Part shown: piece by piece, positions 52,501 through 58,500 of the stretch
Position numbering within the stretch: the first letter of the stretch is position 1
How the letters are laid out: each line of letters opens with the position of its first letter
Assembly: GCF_950023065.1 (NCBI RefSeq)
Contig: NC_088679.1
Coordinates: forward strand, 1,922,001-1,986,000
Length of the DNA: 64,000 nucleotides
Source: Planococcus citri
Lineage: Eukaryota > Arthropoda > Insecta > Hemiptera > Pseudococcidae
Reading direction: 5' to 3'
Position numbers and translations under genes: made by a program
Notes under the pieces: generated by a model
Told to the model about the DNA's origin: nothing
What the model saw: the letters and a program-made list of their open reading frames with translations, nothing else
Databases searched by the model: none

Positions 52501-55500
52501 TTTTTGACAATACCCAAAAAATTGGAGATAGAGAAAAAAGCTTGAAACAAAAGTTGTAGAGCGTGAAAAATTGAACCACTTTTTGCTGATCAGATTTTGA
52601 AACCGGTTCATTAAATTGCAGCAAGCCATCAAAAGTTACCTGGTTGCAAGTTGATTAGCCATTTTCAAAATCCGATCAGAAAAAATGGTTCAATTTTTCA
52701 CGCTCTCAACTTTTGTTTCAAGCTTTCTTCTCTATCTTCAATTTTTAGGTGATTGTCAAAAACTGGTTGCCAAATGCAAACCGATGAACCAGTTTCAAAA
52801 TGTGATTGAACAGAATTGAGTAATTTTTCAAGCTTTCAACTTTTTTTTCAAGTTTTTTCTCTATCTTCAAGTTTTAGGTGATTGTCAAAAACTGGTTGCC
52901 AAATGCAAACCAATGAACCGGTTTCAAAATGTGATTGAACAGAATTGTAAAATTTTTCACACTCTACAACTTTTGTCTCAAACTTTTTTCTCGATCTTCA
53001 ACTTTCAGGTGATTGTCAAGAACTGGTTGCTAAATTCGAACCAATGAACCGGGTTCAAAATGTGATCAGACAGAATTGTGTAATTTTTCACTTGTTCAAG
53101 CTTTTTTCTCTATCTACAATTATTTTGGGGTATTTTTTGTCAATTGTTTGCAAATTAATGAACCTGTTTCAAAACATTCATACCACGTTTTTGTCGCCTT
53201 GGTGTGTAGAATACATTGTGCTAATAAAAACCAGTTTGAATTTTTTGACCAAACCGGTTTTTCAAATTGTGGACACTCTGTGCATTGTCCTGAAATTTTA
53301 AAGGTCGATTTTGAAAGCCCTTATATATGTTTCCCTACTCAACGCCGCTTCATTCATCTCGCTAGCTCTACCAAAAAATATGCTGAGAAGAGGGGAGGGG
53401 AGGGGGCGATATCAATCGAAGAATGAATGTTCATGAATTGTACTGACATTTTCAAAAATTTATCAAAAATAAATTGGGGGAATTGAAATTTTGAATATGC
53501 CAGAGGAGGGACAGGCATACCTACGCTCTTTTCAAAAAATTCAGCATTCTTTGACATCAGAGTAAAAAAATTTACAGTCGGAGGCTTATTTTTACGGTTT
53601 GGAGAGATACATATCAAACTGTTTCAAGTCGTTCTGAAGTAAAAATCAAAACCAGACACTTCAAGTGGTTTCCTAGTGGGTATACTAGTACAAAGGAGAC
53701 CTCTCGATTCATTCAACTAAAACCATCTCTACTCATGTAGGGAGATCGTTTTTCAATCAAATACACCTCTTCATTATTCAGCAATCGAATTGTATTGAAA
53801 CTTGGGTAAACTCGAAACACCCTAAATTAAGCACCTAAAATGTATTTGTATTATACATATGATGTAGGTAAGTTATGTTATTATGTAATGTATACAACGA
53901 TATCGTGAAAATGCAATCATACACCCAAGTATTAATGTACACTGTACAGCAATGTGCAACGTACTGCGACGACGTCTTACATTCACCGATAAATTAACCC
54001 GAATAATCTAAATTCACTACCATTGTATATAGATGTACGTTTTCGTTATTCATATACCTCCCCCCCCCATCATGCTTTCAGCAACCAATATGTATAACTA
54101 GTATACCGACAATTGGGGAGACGTATACATATGTACTCGTATGTTGTAGTATCGTATACAAAGACAAACTATATAGCACAATACTACATGTAAAATACGC
54201 GCATACAAATTGTACAATTTTGTATAATACAAAGCATCGACACGATAAATGATACATTGACTACTTGTACATGGATCTACTTCCCTTTACTTTTTAATAT
54301 TACACGAAAGTAAGTAAGTGTGCACGTAGACGTACGTATACTATACACTACATAACATACCAGTGTATAATGCTGCGAGCAAATAAATGAAAATTTAATA
54401 ATCCATTGTGAGTTTGAAATTTTACCACAGATTCGAGTAAATATTATTATACGTAATTCTCAGACAACATGCATTCATACGTCGAATAAATCTCCTTGCA
54501 GTCTTTCAAGCATTGGTAAGGTATACCTAAGTATGCAATTACTTCCAGTCTCATTCGATCCGATTAGGTATTCGGATTTGCTCGCAAGTTTTTTCCCTCA
54601 GGAAAATATACTCGTACGACATTAGGTACATAAAATAATGATGAATGTTTGAAAAAAAATGATGACCATATACATCTAATCCGAGCAGTCCGGTTTCAAA
54701 AATGAGGTACACTTCTTCGAGACTGATTCAATGACCCATCTCATCGTTCGAATTCTCAACTAATCATACGAATTTTTGAAACAGGACTACCCGTACCCAT
54801 AGTACGCGTAAATATACCAAATATGCTGACAATTCATAACGAGCAATTTATACCACCGCGATAAGCGCGAGATGCAAATTCACTAATGTGACGTAAAATT
54901 AAGCCCAATGTACTCGTATAAGTAGTATAGTACTGCAAACGATCATATACGAGGGTAGATTGCAGATATAGACGCACACATAAGCGGAACACGCAACATT
55001 ATAAAGATTACTTACTGGATCCTGGATATACAGCGTCAAGAGCTGATAAGTCAATTAGTTTCCAAACACAACGTTCGATTCGAAGAAAAAGAAGGGAAAA
55101 GAAAAAACAAGCCATAAGTTAATTAGACATCAACACATAAGTATAGGTATTATATAAAAAAAACTCATAAGTGAGTAAGTCTACCTACATAATATTGACA
55201 AAATTGTGTGCATTTAAAATGATACGAGTGGTGATTGGGAACAGTAAAATTTTCAAGGTGTGAATTAGCTTTTTTGCCTTTTAAACTCTCATTGGTTTTG
55301 GTTTGCACAGCTAATTCAAGATTCGATAATGAAGCTTTTGAAGCCATCAATTAGATTCCAATTTAGCATAAGAGTAAACAATTGGATTAGATCAGTTCTA
55401 GTAGATCTATTAATTTTTAATCAAACAATAACAAACAATATGTTTGATCCGGTTCAAACAGCTCGATCAAGCACAAGTAGATTTTATCAGGCTTAAACGG

Positions 55501-58500
55501 ATTTCGATTAGGTCGAAACAGGTTTCATCAAAGCCAAAAAAAGTTTTGATCAAAATCCAAACAGATGTAAATTGATCAAATCCATACTGTTTTGATCAAG
55601 TATACAAAGTTTTCACAAGATGAAGTCTAAAGATGTTTGATTGTGTTTACAAACTTTATCAAATCCAAACCGGTTTGATCAGTGATGAAAACAGGTTTCA
55701 TTACATCAGAGCAAAACTGGTTTCATTACCCCCCCCCCACCCCCCAAAAAAGTTGATTAGGTTTGAACAGGTTCAAACAAGTTTGATCATGGCCAAAAAG
55801 TTTAAACAAATCCAAACAGGTTTGATCAGGTAAAAACCGGTTTCATTATATCAGAGCAGAGCTAAACTGGTTTCATTACACTAAAGAAAAGTTGATTGGA
55901 TTTAAACAAGTTCAAACAAGTTTGATCATGGTCAAAAAGTTTGATCAAACCCAAACAGGTTTGATTAGGTGAAAACCAGTTTTAATATATAACAGCTAAA
56001 CCAGTTTCATTACATAAAAAAAGTAGATTAGGTTTGAACTGGTTCAAACAAATTTGATCATGGCCAAAAAGTTTGATCAGATTTGAACAGGTTTGATCAA
56101 TCAGTTTAATGCGTTTTATTGGACCCAAACAGATTTGATTATAATTAAAGAAGTTGGTCAAATCTGAACCGGTTTGATCAGGTTTGAAATGGTTGAATTA
56201 TCACAAAACATATTTGGCCAGGAAAAAATTGGTAGGTAAGTTGAATTAAAAACTTGAAAGTTTTATTCAGAAGTAGGTAAGTAGGTTTAATGACAGTGTT
56301 GATCAGGTTTTAAAACGTGAATCAAATCTAAACAGATTGAATCAGGAAACCCCTGGTTTGATCAGATGTCCAAGCAGGTTTCATGTCTAAACAGGTTTGA
56401 TCAAACCATTCAGACTAAAAAAAGTCATCCGGTTTGAAGCCGTGGTAGAAAACAATCAATGTGCAAATATTTTTCAACCAAGGTTCTCTTTGTTTTTTTA
56501 CATTTTAAAAATTCTTCCAAAATCTTTTACATTTTTGACAGGTTTTTATATTTATATTTTTTTTAAATGTGATTTTCTATTTTTTTATACTTTTTTTTGC
56601 CAATTTGTAGTTTTTTGGCCAGTAGACGCCCTAATCAAGGCCAAAAAAGTTTGATCAGATTTCAAATAGGTACCTAGTTAATCAAATCCGAACTGGCTTG
56701 CTCAGGTGTAAAAAGGTTTAATCATGTTCAAACATGTTTGATCAGAGAAAAACATGTTTGATCAACTGGTTTTATCAAGTGAACCAGTCTGATCAGAACT
56801 GAGCAGACTTCATTGACCCCAAACAGTTTTTATTAGATATGAACAGGTTTGGTAATGTCCAAACCGGTCTGATCAAGGCTACAAAGTTGAAACAAATTTA
56901 AACATTATGTCTAATCAGTCTTGAAAAATTTGATTACATTTCTATAATATGTTCGAACAAAGTTGATCCAGTCTAAAACAGTAAGTAGATAAAATCTGAA
57001 CATGTTTGATCAGGAAAAAACAAGTTTGGTCAGATCTAAACTGGTTTTATTAGATTCAAATGAATTTGATTCTTCTTAAAAAGAGTTATTATGAAAATAC
57101 AAACCGCTGATTCCAAGATAGTTTTTGCAATAATTTCATTTTTTATTTTAGATATTTTATGTGTAAAAAAATTTAATTCCAAATCAGTCTCGAATTGGAA
57201 ACTCTAACAACAGGTTTGATCAGGTTCAAAGATTTGATTAAGTATCTTCAAACATGTTGTATCACGTACTCAATCATGTCTAAAAAAAATTCGAGTACCT
57301 AAATCCAAATAATATTTATCAATAAGCCCGAGCTGATTTTATCCCAAACAGGTTCAAATAGGTCTGTAAAGATTTAATCCATTCTACAGGTTCGATTAAG
57401 TAAACAACCAAAATACCTAGACTCAAAAAGGTTTGAACGGATCTAAACGCTTTAGATTATTTCCAAACAGGTTTGATCAGGATTTTAAAAGTTATGTGTG
57501 ATTTGATTGTATCTAAACCGGTTTCGTCGGGTTCGCCTTTTTCAGAAAGGACTTCACACCCACTTTTCTCCTAGACAGAAATCAAAACAATTTTTTTTTT
57601 CAAAATTAGCTGTAATTTTTATGCCAGCAATGGAGACAAAAAAATACACTTTGAAAACTCGGAATTCTTTCAACTAAAAAATATTCCCACACAAATTCTT
57701 CAACTTGAAAAAAAAAATTCTGGCCGCAAAAATGGCAATAAAATGGCCAATAGAATGATCAAATCATCTAAAATCGTAACTGTTTTGCAACAGGCCTTTA
57801 CAATTGAAGGCATTTTTCATACAGCAAATCTCTCTATTTATCATCTTATCATCGTATCATCTACCTCCCATTACCTAGTTTTTCCAACCACTCTCCTCAT
57901 AATCTTATCACAACATCCATACCATTGGCATTCGACATATTTTCAGTTCATGTCGAAAAAAAAAAACAAAAACAACACCACCAAAAAACAAAATTAAAAA
58001 AATACAAAAAAAAACTCAAAAAAGTGCTCAAAAATAAAAAAGTGCAATTCGTACAGATTAGAGAGTCTAACTTGACCACTGGGAGAAATCAGAGCGGGAA
58101 ATTTACGTTGACATTTCGAAAACTATTCGTTCATTTCCGTAAAGCGAAATGTAGTCGACTGAAATAGGAAGAAACCTCCAAAAGGATCACTTGACCTGAC
58201 TTCTTTCACAGCATTGTTTTTATAATGACGAGTACTCACTATCTGCAGTGTTGCTGTGCCAACGGAAAAAATATCTTATATCTGATACGAATAAGATTAG
58301 CAATGTGAGAAAACTCCAGGTGACGATCTCTCGACGTGATTTCAAAAGCTGTACAAGTATCTTCTGAAGCACGTGCGCAGACAAAAGAGAACCCAAAGTT
58401 GCTCGTCGAAATTTTCATTATATGTTTGATATTATTCGGACCAAAAAATCTACCATGCTCGAGTTTTTTTGCCACACAATTTAAAGATTTAAAATTTCGT

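Noticed and set aside
58225..58260. Splice-like motif ctgcag|ATA|gtgagtac as a further Lar microexon
   Set aside because: The better acceptor (ggcacag) gives 14 bases and breaks frame; a 3-base exon is possible in principle but cannot be supported.
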